Assembly (NCBI RefSeq): GCF_004337695.1
Contig: NZ_SJXJ01000006.1
Location: 186,001-250,000 of the forward strand
Reading direction: 5' to 3'
Origin: Tenacibaculum sp. M341
GTDB taxonomy: Bacteria > Bacteroidota > Bacteroidia > Flavobacteriales > Flavobacteriaceae
Length of the DNA stretch: 64,000 bases
Both the position numbers and the translations under genes were made by a program. The first letter of the stretch is position 1. Each line of letters opens with the position of its first letter. Shown piece by piece: positions 34,168 to 41,880 of the stretch. The notes beneath the pieces were generated by a model. That model saw nothing but the letters and a program-made list of their open reading frames with translations, did not search any database and was not told where the DNA came from.

Positions 34168-35709
34168 ATGGCAAAACAAGAAGATCAATTTAAGAAGGTT
34201 ATATCACACGCTAAAGAATACGGTTATATTTTTCAATCATCTGAAATATATGATGGGTTAAGCGCTGTTTATGATTATGCTCAAAATGGAGTAGAATTAA
34301 AAAAGAATATTAGAGAGTACTGGTGGAAAGCAATGGTTCAAATGAACGAAAATATTGTAGGTATAGATGCTTCAATTTTAATGCATCCAACCACTTGGAA
34401 AGCTTCTGGACACGTTGATGCCTTTAATGATCCTTTAATTGATAATAAAGATTCAAAAAAACGATACAGAGCGGATGTTTTAGTAGAGGATTATTGTGCT
34501 AAAATTGAGGCTAAAATAGAAAAAGAGGTCAAAAAAGCTGAAAAGCGCTTTGGAGATGCTTTTAATAAAGAAGAGTTTGTTTCTACTAACGGTAGAGTTT
34601 TAGGATACCAAGAAAAAATCAATACTATTTTAGGACGATTAGCTAAGTCTTTAGAAAATGAAGATTTAGCAGATGTAAAAGCATTGATTGAAGAGTTAGG
34701 GATTGCTGATCCGTTAACAGGTTCTAAAAACTGGACAGATGTAAAGCAGTTCAATTTAATGTTTGGAACAAAACTAGGGGCTTCTGCTGAAAGTGCAATG
34801 GATTTATATTTACGTCCAGAAACAGCTCAAGGAATTTTTGTGAACTTCTTAAATGTTCAAAAAACAGGAAGAATGAAGCTTCCTTTTGGAATTGCGCAAA
34901 CTGGTAAGGCGTTTCGTAATGAAATAGTTGCAAGACAGTTTATTTTTAGAATGCGTGAGTTTGAACAGATGGAAATGCAGTTTTTCATAAAACCAGGAAC
35001 TCAAAAAGAATGGTATAAGCATTGGAAAGAAACTAGATTAAAGTGGCATCTTTCTTTAGGTATGGGGGAGGATAATTATCGTTTCCATGACCATGAAAAA
35101 TTAGCACATTATGCGGATGCAGCTGCTGATATTGAATTTAGATTCCCGTTTGGTTTTAAAGAGTTAGAGGGAATTCACTCTAGAACTGATTTTGATTTAA
35201 AAGCTCATGAAGAGCATTCAGGTAAAAAATTACAGTATTTTGATCATGAAGAGAACAAGAGTTATGTTCCTTATGTGTTAGAAACTTCTATTGGGTTAGA
35301 TCGTATGTTTTTAGCGGTTTTCTCTAAATCTTTAATAGAGGAAGAGTTGGGAAATGGAACTTCAAGAGTTGTGTTACGATTACCAGCTGTATTAGCTCCT
35401 ACCAAAGCAGCAATATTGCCATTAGTGAAAAAAGATGGTTTACCAGAAGTGGCTAGAAAGATTGTAGATGATTTAAAATGGGATTTTAATGTTTCTTATG
35501 ATGAGAAAGATGCAGTTGGTAGAAGATACCGTCGTCAAGATGCTGCAGGTACACCTTTCTGTATTACGGTAGATCATGATACTTTAGAAGATAATACAGT
35601 AACTATTCGTCATAGAGATACAATGGAACAAAAACGTGTTAAAATAGAAGAATTAAGAGCGATTATCAAAGAAGAGGTAGATATGCGTTCTTGGTTAATG
35701 AAAATGTAA
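34168..35709 (+). CDS. glyS: Glycine--tRNA ligase (alpha2 type)
   Basis: Charges tRNA-Gly. The 513-residue single-chain class II enzyme of the alpha2 type begins MAKQEDQFKKVISHAKEYGYIFQSSEIYDGLSAVYDY. It contains LRPETAQGIFVNF, FGIAQTGKAFRNEIVARQFIFRMREFEQMEMQFF (motif 2), PYVLETSIGLDRMFLAV (motif 3 region) and the C-terminal anticodon-binding domain (LRLPAVLAPTKAAILPL...GRRYRRQDAAGTPFCITVDHDT). The start is fixed by the conserved N-terminus. A -7 box lies only 4 nt upstream, so translation is probably leaderless. Confidence 0.97.
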   Translation: MAKQEDQFKKVISHAKEYGYIFQSSEIYDGLSAVYDYAQNGVELKKNIREYWWKAMVQMNENIVGIDASILMHPTTWKASGHVDAFNDPLIDNKDSKKRYRADVLVEDYCAKIEAKIEKEVKKAEKRFGDAFNKEEFVSTNGRVLGYQEKINTILGRLAKSLENEDLADVKALIEELGIADPLTGSKNWTDVKQFNLMFGTKLGASAESAMDLYLRPETAQGIFVNFLNVQKTGRMKLPFGIAQTGKAFRNEIVARQFIFRMREFEQMEMQFFIKPGTQKEWYKHWKETRLKWHLSLGMGEDNYRFHDHEKLAHYADAAADIEFRFPFGFKELEGIHSRTDFDLKAHEEHSGKKLQYFDHEENKSYVPYVLETSIGLDRMFLAVFSKSLIEEELGNGTSRVVLRLPAVLAPTKAAILPLVKKDGLPEVARKIVDDLKWDFNVSYDEKDAVGRRYRRQDAAGTPFCITVDHDTLEDNTVTIRHRDTMEQKRVKIEELRAIIKEEVDMRSWLMKM

Positions 35710-35739
35710 TAAAACGCATTTAGAATATATTATTTAAGG

Positions 35740-35776
35740 CATCCTATTAATTTAATTAATAGGATGTTTATTTTTG
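35740..35776 (+). terminator. Terminator after glyS
   Basis: CATCCTATTAAT and ATTAATAGGATG form a 12-bp stem followed by T-rich sequence. Confidence 0.82.
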
Positions 35777-35798
35777 CTCAAAAATTAAATCATTTTTT

Positions 35799-36026
35799 AT
35801 GAAGACTGTCTTAAAAATATTGTTTATTATTTTTTTACTTTGGATGGTGATAGGTGTTTATTTATTAAATACAAATCATGAAAAGGCTCAAGTTATAATG
35901 GGGCTTGGAGTGTTATATATGGCTTTTGTTTTAATGCCTACATTTATATTCCATAGGTATAGAGACGGGAAATATAAGAAGTATATAATCAATCAGAATA
36001 GTAATAAAGAAGAAGAAAATTCTTAG
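35799..36026 (+). CDS. Small two-TM membrane protein
   Basis: A 75-residue protein with two predicted TM helices (VLKILFIIFLLWMVIGVYLL at about 4-23 and VIMGLGVLYMAFVLMPTFIF at about 33-52) and a charged cytoplasmic tail ending NQNSNKEEENS. No family was recognised. It sits in the short gap after the glyS terminator and has no clear promoter of its own. Confidence 0.55.
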   Translation: MKTVLKILFIIFLLWMVIGVYLLNTNHEKAQVIMGLGVLYMAFVLMPTFIFHRYRDGKYKKYIINQNSNKEEENS

Positions 36027-36051
36027 ATTTTAAAATTACAATTTAATGATA

Positions 36052-36090
36052 AAAAAGAGGCTGTTTTTCTAAAAAAAAACAGCCTCTCGT
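36052..36090 (-). terminator. Hairpin with T run on the minus strand
   Basis: GAGGCTGTTTTT and AAAAACAGCCTC form a 12-bp stem. The uninterrupted T run is on the minus strand (the plus side continues CTCGTCG), so it terminates transcription coming from the right, where no minus-strand gene is seen. It may still stop the small gene ending at 36026. Confidence 0.6.
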
Positions 36091-36358
36091 CGATTAATAC
36101 AATTACACAATACTTGTTGTGACTTTTATGAGTATGGACTTGTTAAAGTTGGATGTACTAAAACTGTTTTAGTTTCAAAATCAATTTAAATATTATAAGT
36201 CTTCGTTTTAGTTTTAAAAAGTTCCATTTATATTATAAGACCTGTTTTTTTTAAAAATGTTTCATGCAAAGTAGTTTGTTAACAAAATAATAACATTAGG
36301 TATTCGTTTTTTTTGATTTGTTGAAGTGTTAAATGTCAGTCAATACTGTTAAACAGTC
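36091..36358. other. Gene-free stretch with palindromes and 40-bp repeats
   Basis: Contains the perfect 17-bp palindrome ACTAAAACTGTTTTAGT (36157-36173), two copies of ATATTATAAG 40 bp apart (36190-36199 and 36230-36239) within imperfect repeats, and the 13-bp dyad ACTGTTAAACAGT (36345-36357) just upstream of the -33 TTG at 36359. No ORF was seen. The stretch may control the OmpA gene or encode a minus-strand small RNA ending at the 36052 terminator. Confidence 0.45.
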
Positions 36359-36389
36359 TTGTATTTTAAGGTAAATAATGTTAAATTTT
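36359..36389 (+). promoter_or_regulatory. Probable promoter of the OmpA/HhH pair
   Basis: TTG at 36359-36361, a 20-nt spacer and TAAATTTT at 36382-36389 (one mismatch to TAnnTTTG). The dyad ACTGTTAAACAGT abuts the -33 box, suggesting control by a repressor or activator. Confidence 0.45.
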
Positions 36390-36436
36390 TAAAAAAAAAT
36401 TAATAAATTCACAATCAACAATCTAAACGTAAAATC

Positions 36437-37363
36437 ATGAGTAAAAAATTATTGTATCTCATTGGTATTTTAGCTGTCATTATATTGGGCATTATTTTTA
36501 GTTTAAAATATTGTTGTTGTCCTTTATGTGGAGCAGAAGCTACCCCCGTTTCCAATGAAAATGAAAAATTAATAACAAAGGAGGTTTATAAAGAGCCAAC
36601 GCTCTATCCTTTTAGTGTCAAAGATGGTCAAGGAGATTTATCACTTCAAATTAATGATAACTTTAATTTTGAAGAATCTAATCTTAATTTTTTAAAGCCT
36701 ATTTCTTCAAATTTGGATATGCAGATTGATAAGTTAAAAGATTATTTAACTTCAAATGATAATAAATCGCTATCCATTACTGGTTTTTTTACAGCAAATG
36801 AAAAAAATAATTCTGCATTTCCAAACTTGGGTATTGCAAGAGCTAATTCTGTGAAAAATTATTTTGAATCTAAGGGAATTCCATCTAAGATTATGAATAC
36901 GTTTGGTCAAGAGAAAAATGGAATGGTTGCAGATTCGTTAAAAGTGTATCATGGTCCTGTAAACTTTAATATTCTTGAGTTTAAAGATGATTCAGATGAA
37001 ATAGCAAAATTGGGAGAGTATATTAAGGCTAACCCAATTGTTTTAAATTTTAAGACAGGACAAGCTCATATTAACTTAACAGCTGCTGAGCGACAAGAAA
37101 TTGCTGATATCGCTAAGTATTTAGATAAAGTTGAAGGAGCTACTTGTATTGTTACAGGGCATACAGATAATACAGGTGATGCTACTGTTAATATGAAGTT
37201 AGGACAAGATAGAGCAGATTTTGCAAAACAGTATTTAGTAAGAAATGCAATTCCTGCTAGTAAAATAACGGCAATATCAAAAGGTCAAACAGAACCTATT
37301 GCAGATAATAATACCGATGAAGGTAAGGCAAAGAATAGAAGAACAGTTATAACAATTAAATAA
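36437..37363 (+). CDS. OmpA-family protein with N-terminal membrane anchor
   Basis: A 308-residue protein anchored by a single TM helix (LLYLIGILAVIILGIIFSL) followed by a CCCPLC Cys cluster. It has two OmpA-like regions. The first (about 90-165: LSITGFFTANEKNN...GIARANSVKNYFESKGIPSKIMNTFG) is degenerate. The second (about 205-308: HINLTAAERQEIADIAKYL...VTGHTDNTGDATVNMKLGQDRADFAKQYLVRNAIPASKITAISKGQTEPIADNNTDEGKAKNRRTVITI) has the TGHTDNTG and NRRTV peptidoglycan-binding motifs. It is followed 12 nt later by a helix-hairpin-helix protein, making a two-gene operon. Likely links the inner membrane to peptidoglycan. Confidence 0.88.
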   Translation: MSKKLLYLIGILAVIILGIIFSLKYCCCPLCGAEATPVSNENEKLITKEVYKEPTLYPFSVKDGQGDLSLQINDNFNFEESNLNFLKPISSNLDMQIDKLKDYLTSNDNKSLSITGFFTANEKNNSAFPNLGIARANSVKNYFESKGIPSKIMNTFGQEKNGMVADSLKVYHGPVNFNILEFKDDSDEIAKLGEYIKANPIVLNFKTGQAHINLTAAERQEIADIAKYLDKVEGATCIVTGHTDNTGDATVNMKLGQDRADFAKQYLVRNAIPASKITAISKGQTEPIADNNTDEGKAKNRRTVITIK

Positions 37364-37375
37364 AAAATTAAAATT

Positions 37376-38014
37376 ATGGACAATATTTGGTGTTTTATCA
37401 TCCCTATTATAGTAGGTTTATTATCGGCTTTATTAGGATATTTGTTAGGTAGAGAGTACCGAAAAGATTCAGAAGAAAATAACAGCGATAGTGAATTAAT
37501 ATTAGAATTAAGAAGTAAAATAAATGGTTTAGAATCGGATTTAAACGATTGTAAAAAAAGTAGGATGTCTTTAGAAGCTGATTTGAATGCTTGTGAGCAA
37601 AGTAAACTTGGTTTAGCGTCTGATTTAAAACTAGCAAGAGAATCAAGTTCAGATGCATCTAATTTAGGTATGGCGGCTTCATTTGCTGCAGGAGCAGTGG
37701 CTGAGAATTTGATTCCTTTTAATGGTGATGCTGCAAAAGCGGTTTTTGGTAAAAAAATTAAGCAAGATGATTTAAAAATTATCGAAGGAATTGGTCCTAA
37801 GATTGAAGGGTTATTTCATAATTTTGATATTAAAACATGGAAAGCATTAAGCGAAGCTTCAATAGAAAAATGTCAAGAGGTTTTAAATAGTGGGGGAGAA
37901 CGATATAGGATTCATAATCCTGGTACTTGGCCGGAGCAAGCAAGATTGGCTTACGAAGGTAAGTGGGCTGAGCTTTTAAAATGGCAAGATGAACTTGACG
38001 GAGGAAAAGCATAA
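37376..38014 (+). CDS. Membrane-anchored coiled-coil protein with C-terminal HhH-like domain
   Basis: A 212-residue protein with an N-terminal TM helix (IWCFIIPIIVGLLSALLGYLLG), a coiled coil at about 30-95, a Gly/Ala-rich hydrophobic stretch (LGMAASFAAGAVAENLI) and a C-terminal helix-hairpin-helix-like domain, DLKIIEGIGPKIEGLFHNFDIKTWKALSEASIEKCQEVL (about 139-177). The IEGIGPKI motif is the hairpin seen in DNA-binding and L21-associated HhH domains. It is the second gene of the OmpA operon and ends at a strong terminator. Biological role unknown. Confidence 0.7.
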   Translation: MDNIWCFIIPIIVGLLSALLGYLLGREYRKDSEENNSDSELILELRSKINGLESDLNDCKKSRMSLEADLNACEQSKLGLASDLKLARESSSDASNLGMAASFAAGAVAENLIPFNGDAAKAVFGKKIKQDDLKIIEGIGPKIEGLFHNFDIKTWKALSEASIEKCQEVLNSGGERYRIHNPGTWPEQARLAYEGKWAELLKWQDELDGGKA

Positions 38015-38040
38015 GATGGTTTAATAAACACTTTACAAAT

Positions 38041-38077
38041 AAACCCACTAGGCATAATAGCCGGGTGGGTTTTTATT
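38041..38077 (+). terminator. Terminator after the OmpA/HhH operon
   Basis: AAACCCAC pairs with GTGGGTTT, with an inner GGC/GCC pairing, and is followed by T-rich sequence. The T-rich tail overlaps the stop codon of the broken fibre-module copy on the other strand. Confidence 0.85.
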
Positions 38078-38288
38078 TATTTTCTGAAATTTCTGATAAT
38101 GTATATTCAAGGGTTGTTAATTGAGGTTGAATAGAAACGTCTTCTTTTTTGTAGAGAGTAAACTTCTTATTCTTTTCTTTTGAAGGTTGTTTTGAGTCTA
38201 TATAGTTATCAATTAAATCCGAATATTCTTGTTGTGTTGGTTTATTATCTGTCTCAAAATAGTTTTTTAATATCTCCTTATTTTTAAA
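38073..38288 (-). pseudogene. Broken copy of the fibre protein's N-terminal module
   Basis: On the minus strand, 68 codons ending at the TAA 38075-38073 encode KEILKNYFETDNKPTQQEYS, then DLIDNYIDSKQ and LEYTLSEISENK. This is clearly homologous to residues 5-72 of the 900-residue fibre protein just upstream (KKTIKTYFEKGDVPTEEQFVHLIDSYIDSKQ and PEYSLTKISNNK). The frame is offset by +1 from the fibre gene's end. It has no ATG, GTG or TTG start, only an AAGGAG sequence near its 5' end, and it stops where the fibre protein continues. It is best read as the remnant of a tandem paralogue that lost its start and its distal part. Confidence 0.65.
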
Positions 38289-40986
38289 ATAAAACTGGTT
38301 TTTCGTTACTTAAATAAAAGCTGCCTTTTAGTCTCATTGTGGCATTTGTTACTGGGTTGCTTTTTAAGAATGTGTTATATAGATTTTTATCTGCACTTGT
38401 TTTTAGTTTTATTTTTATAAAACCTAGTTCAAAATTTGAATTAATTGAATAAAAGTCTGTATTCCAACCTGAAAATTCCTCAACTATTACTTGTGATATT
38501 CCGTCAGAAGAAATGTATTTATTGTTGATTTTCTCATAAGGGTCAATAATTAGTATGTTTAACGGTGAGTTTGATCCTTCTAAACCACCAGTTATATCGT
38601 CTAATGTTACAATAAAGTCTACTCTATCACCTAGATATCTATAACTGCCTTTCATTTGACCAGTGTATTCATTTCCATTAGCTGGTAGTATTTTAGGGGT
38701 TAATATTCCGCTTCCCTGTATTAATGAATGATTATCAACATATTGTTTTGTTGTAAAATCATTTTGATCTTTAGGTGTTTTACCAGAAACTCTTCCTAAA
38801 AAATCAGCTACTTTTACCTCTTCTGTATTTCGATTGTCTGTAAAATAGAGTATCATTTTATCTGTTCCTCCGTTGATGTCTTTGTTTACAGGTGTCTTAA
38901 AATTAATTCTATCGCTGTTTGCAATAATTTGTAATCCTCTTTCAGAATGATCGTTTTTAATTTCAAAAGATTTGCCTAGTAAGGTTGTTGTTCCTCCATT
39001 TGCGTTACATAATAGTCCTTCTGTATTAATAACCTGACTTCTTAGTCTTGCGGGTGAATTAATAATGATATCTTTTTTATCTGTGATATTGCCTTCTTCT
39101 AATATGGATTTTAGATCTGGTGTTTTACTTTCGGTGTTATTTAAAAGCGTGCTAAAATCTACCGTGAAGGTAGAATTATCTTCACGCTTAAAAGTAGCAA
39201 TACCGTTGGTGTCAACAGTGCCTGAAACTAAACGAGCTAAATTGGTGTCGTCTAAATAGGTGTTTAGGTCAATCTCTTTGACAATTGTATTGTTCTTTAA
39301 TAATGCTAGTTTGTTGTTTGTAATTTCGGAAAGTGTATATTCAGGAATTAAGTTGTCTAATTCTTTGCTTGTTATAAAAGGGAATTCACCTTCTCCATTA
39401 TTTATTAAATCAGAAGTAGTTTCTAAATATTTCCAAGAGGAAACATTTTCTATTTTTTTATCATCAATAAAAAACTCTTCTGATACTATCAAGTTATCAT
39501 TGTTTAGGACAGTTCTTCGAGTGGCTATTTTATTGGTTTCAATTGTGTCGTATGTGTTTTGCCTTACAGTGACAGGACCAGTAGTTTTTTTTCCAGACTC
39601 GTTTGTGATAAAATAGTTTCCAATACTGTTTGGGGTAGAGGTTCCGCCAAATCCAGAAATAGGAATCAGTATATTGTTTTCTTTTTTGCCCCAATAACTC
39701 CAGTGTGGTAAAGTTTCTCCAGTAAGATCTTTGAATCTATTGTAGAGTTTATGATAAATGTGTTGTACGGAGTTTGCTTTGCCTGTATGTGGGTTGATAG
39801 TATGTATAATTCCTGAGTCTATCCTATAGTTAGATGCTAAATTTTCATTATTGAAATTATAAATAATTCCTTTATATCTAAGTCCAGATATTGTCGGATT
39901 GTTTTCGTTGAAATATATATATTCTATAGTGTCTGTTGTTATTGTTTCTTTATGGTTTTCTACAATAACAGTTCGTTCTATTGTTTGAGTTTTGTTTTTA
40001 ATAAAGTCAGTTTGAGTATCATCGGTTTGATTCCAGTCCGCTTGTAGTTGATTTGAGTTATTTGTATTTTGTTGATCAACCTTTCTTATAGCTCCAGATG
40101 AGTCTATAGTGATATATTGATCTGTTTCTGAGTTTCCTTCATCTAGTTCTGTTAATTTTAGTTTTTCAATTTCAATGGTTTTAGTGCTTAAATCACCTTT
40201 AATAGTATTACCAATATTAAGTTGATTACTAATATTATGTCCTCCTATTTCTATATTAGAACCAATTATAATATTTCTACTACCACTTCCATCCGTTGTA
40301 ACAGAATTCCCTCCTATAATTACATTATCATTAAAGTTAACTCTATCTTCAGCAGCTCTAGAACCTATAACAACATTATTATTAGAATTGTTATTTCCGT
40401 TATTTCCTAATCCTCCTAAAACAGATTTGCCTATTAATACATTATCATCTCCAACACCATCAAGAATTGCATCTTTACCAATCACAATATTGTTGATTCC
40501 TCTAGTTTCTCCTTCGGAGTAAGGGGTTTCTTCTGTTCCTATCAAAATACTATTAAAATTAGATTGAGCATCACTCAAGCTATCTATAGATAAAGAAGTA
40601 GCTGGTAAATTACTAAAATCCACTGTAAAGGTAGAATTATCATCGCGTTTAAAAGTAGCAATACCATCAGTGTCTACAGTTCCAGAAACTAAACGAGCCA
40701 AATTGGTGTCGTCTATATAATTTGAAAGATCAATCTCTTGAATAATGCTGTTGTTTTTTACTAAGCCTATCTTGTTATTTGAGATTTTTGTTAGTGAGTA
40801 TTCAGGTAGCCGTTGTTCTTCGGTAACTGTAACTTCTCCATTTTCGTCAATTACAAATCGTCTATTAGGTTTTCCTGTTTCTTGTTTGCTGTCTATGTAG
40901 CTATCAATTAAGTGAACGAATTGTTCTTCTGTAGGTACGTCACCTTTTTCAAAGTACGTTTTTATGGTCTTCTTATCCTGTTTCAT
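38284..40986 (-). CDS. Large fibre-like protein with duplicated module
   Basis: A 900-residue protein without a signal peptide. Residues 1-35 (MKQDKKTIKTYFEKGDVPTEEQFVHLIDSYIDSK) form a short helical head that I recognise from other Bacteroidota fibre-type proteins. Residues 60-127 contain PEYSLTKISNNKIGLVKNN...DDTNLARLVSGTVDTDGIATFKR..NSTFTVDFS, repeated almost exactly in the second half (DNA 39145-39351). Between them, repeats of the type NxVIG (NNIVIGKDA, DNVLIGKSV, NNVVIGSRA, DNVIIGGNS, RNIIIGSNI) at about 145-260 resemble the YadA-head or beta-helix turns of trimeric fibres. The C-terminus has tail-spike-like beta segments. Function as a fibre or adhesin, possibly phage-derived, is inference. 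Confidence 0.7.
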   Translation of the reverse strand: MKQDKKTIKTYFEKGDVPTEEQFVHLIDSYIDSKQETGKPNRRFVIDENGEVTVTEEQRLPEYSLTKISNNKIGLVKNNSIIQEIDLSNYIDDTNLARLVSGTVDTDGIATFKRDDNSTFTVDFSNLPATSLSIDSLSDAQSNFNSILIGTEETPYSEGETRGINNIVIGKDAILDGVGDDNVLIGKSVLGGLGNNGNNNSNNNVVIGSRAAEDRVNFNDNVIIGGNSVTTDGSGSRNIIIGSNIEIGGHNISNQLNIGNTIKGDLSTKTIEIEKLKLTELDEGNSETDQYITIDSSGAIRKVDQQNTNNSNQLQADWNQTDDTQTDFIKNKTQTIERTVIVENHKETITTDTIEYIYFNENNPTISGLRYKGIIYNFNNENLASNYRIDSGIIHTINPHTGKANSVQHIYHKLYNRFKDLTGETLPHWSYWGKKENNILIPISGFGGTSTPNSIGNYFITNESGKKTTGPVTVRQNTYDTIETNKIATRRTVLNNDNLIVSEEFFIDDKKIENVSSWKYLETTSDLINNGEGEFPFITSKELDNLIPEYTLSEITNNKLALLKNNTIVKEIDLNTYLDDTNLARLVSGTVDTNGIATFKREDNSTFTVDFSTLLNNTESKTPDLKSILEEGNITDKKDIIINSPARLRSQVINTEGLLCNANGGTTTLLGKSFEIKNDHSERGLQIIANSDRINFKTPVNKDINGGTDKMILYFTDNRNTEEVKVADFLGRVSGKTPKDQNDFTTKQYVDNHSLIQGSGILTPKILPANGNEYTGQMKGSYRYLGDRVDFIVTLDDITGGLEGSNSPLNILIIDPYEKINNKYISSDGISQVIVEEFSGWNTDFYSINSNFELGFIKIKLKTSADKNLYNTFLKSNPVTNATMRLKGSFYLSNEKPVLF
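39145..39351 (-). repeat. Internal repeat copy 2 of the fibre gene
   Basis: Encodes a module reading PEYTLSEITNNKLALLKNN followed by DDTNLARLVSGTVDTNGIATF. The protein identity to copy 1 is high, while many synonymous differences at DNA level show an old duplication. Confidence 0.8.
40606..40809 (-). repeat. Internal repeat copy 1 of the fibre gene
   Basis: Encodes residues 60-127 of the fibre protein (PEYSLTKISNNKIGLVKNN to STFTVDFSNL). It is homologous to copy 2 at 39145-39351; the truncated ORF at 38073 retains the beginning of a third copy. Confidence 0.8.
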
Positions 40987-41106
40987 TTAAATTGCTTTTA
41001 AAACTGCAATATTAATCTGTGGTAGCTATTTTGACAATCTTTTGATAGCAATCATTCTGTTGTTTCAGTAGTTATGATGATTTTGTTAGAAACTGTAGTG
41101 AAGAAA

Positions 41107-41140
41107 AAGAGCTGTTAGAAAATGCTAACAGCTCTTTGTT
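41107..41140 (-). terminator. Terminator after the CHAP-type hydrolase gene
   Basis: AAAGAGCTGTTA and TAACAGCTCTTT form a 12-bp stem; on the minus strand a T run follows. It lies 7 nt after the hydrolase stop codon and isolates it from the fibre gene. Confidence 0.85.
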
Positions 41141-41146
41141 TTATTC

Positions 41147-41581
41147 TTAGAATTTATTTTTTTTCAATTTTCTAAAGTCTAGAATTCGGTTCTTTGGATA
41201 CGCTTTTATACTTACACTATTTCCCTGATTTCCTCCTAGCAAATAAACATAACGTTTTGATTCTTTTATTAAAAAACCTACATGTCCTTTCCAGCTAGTA
41301 GGATCTTCTCTCCATAATACAACTACATCGCCGGGTTGCGGTGAGTTTGTTGATTCACCAACGCCCAGCCAGCTCCTTGCATTTAATTTTTTTGAATGTT
41401 CAAATCCAGCCTCTTTTGCTACCCAGTTAGCAAAAGCGCTACACCAAGCCGTTTCGTCTTTAAATTTTGATTGTTCAAATCCTATAGACGTGAAGTAGTT
41501 GATGATTTGTGGATGATCTTTCATTCCTTTTACTTCCTTTACTCCATACTGTGATAAAGCTACAGATAAAACATTATTCAT
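41147..41581 (-). CDS. TIGR02594/CHAP-type cell-wall hydrolase
   Basis: A 144-residue NlpC/P60-CHAP-like cysteine peptidase or amidase. Typical features are the catalytic Cys in DETAWCSAFANWVAKEAGF (about 43-61), LNARSWLGVGE, PQPGDVVVLWRE, the catalytic His in SWKGHVGFLIKE (about 98-109) and LLGGNQGNSVSIKAYPKNRILDFRKL. This matches the TIGR02594 family, frequent in phage lysins and phage-like islands. No signal peptide is present, so release needs a holin, lysis or another export route. Its promoter carries a tandem 20-bp operator shared with the DUF2589 operon. Confidence 0.9.
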   Translation of the reverse strand: MNNVLSVALSQYGVKEVKGMKDHPQIINYFTSIGFEQSKFKDETAWCSAFANWVAKEAGFEHSKKLNARSWLGVGESTNSPQPGDVVVLWREDPTSWKGHVGFLIKESKRYVYLLGGNQGNSVSIKAYPKNRILDFRKLKKNKF

Positions 41582-41732
41582 ACAATTGTTTGTTTTTTTA
41601 CCTGCAGATAAAATTTATTGTTTGAAGATTCTCTTTCTTTTTTCTTTACCGAATTTGGGTTTAATCTAAACTTAATTGGTTCTGCGAGGTTTGAGGTTAA
41701 AAATATGTTCTAGTTAAGTTATGAGAACAATA

Positions 41733-41763
41733 CAAATATACAAACATTTTACTGTTTATACAA
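41733..41763 (-). promoter_or_regulatory. Promoter of the CHAP hydrolase gene, TTG-N20-TATATTTG
   Basis: On the minus strand the -33 TTG (41763-41761) and -7 TATATTTG (41740-41733) are 20 nt apart. The spacer is exactly one copy of the 20-bp operator repeat. The predicted leader is about 145 nt. Confidence 0.65.
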
Positions 41764-41780
41764 ACATATTACTGTTTTTA
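41741..41780. promoter_or_regulatory. Tandem 20-bp operator repeats over the hydrolase promoter
   Basis: Two directly adjacent 20-bp units (41741-41760 and 41761-41780) share CAAACAT..TTACTGTTT..TA with 2 mismatches. Each has AAACA/TGTTT-type dyad symmetry. They cover the spacer and -33 box, an ideal place for a repressor. A related unit lies at 44789-44808 over the DUF2589 promoter. The HTH-S24 regulator at 44838 is the likely ligand (inference). Confidence 0.6.
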
Positions 41781-41819
41781 TTTTGCTTTAAGTTGGTTTT
41801 TTTTGTGTTTTTTACAAAC

Positions 41820-41862
41820 AAAAGTGTCGTTATGTTTAATTTTCAAACATAACGACACTTTT
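41820..41862. terminator. Perfect 18-bp hairpin ending the DUF2589 operon
   Basis: AAAAGTGTCGTTATGTTT and its exact complement flank a 7-nt loop. On the minus strand it follows the 41881 gene's stop and is trailed by T-rich sequence, separating the operon from the hydrolase promoter. Confidence 0.88.
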
Positions 41863-41880
41863 AAGTCTGTTTAAGGTTAA

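Noticed and set aside
36190-36239. CRISPR-like repeats
   Set aside because: Only two 10-bp copies 40 bp apart, with no further repeats and no cas genes.
39065-40410. Several plus-strand ORFs opposite the fibre gene
   Set aside because: They are antisense shadows of the repetitive fibre gene with Ser/Leu/Ile-rich, low-complexity products.
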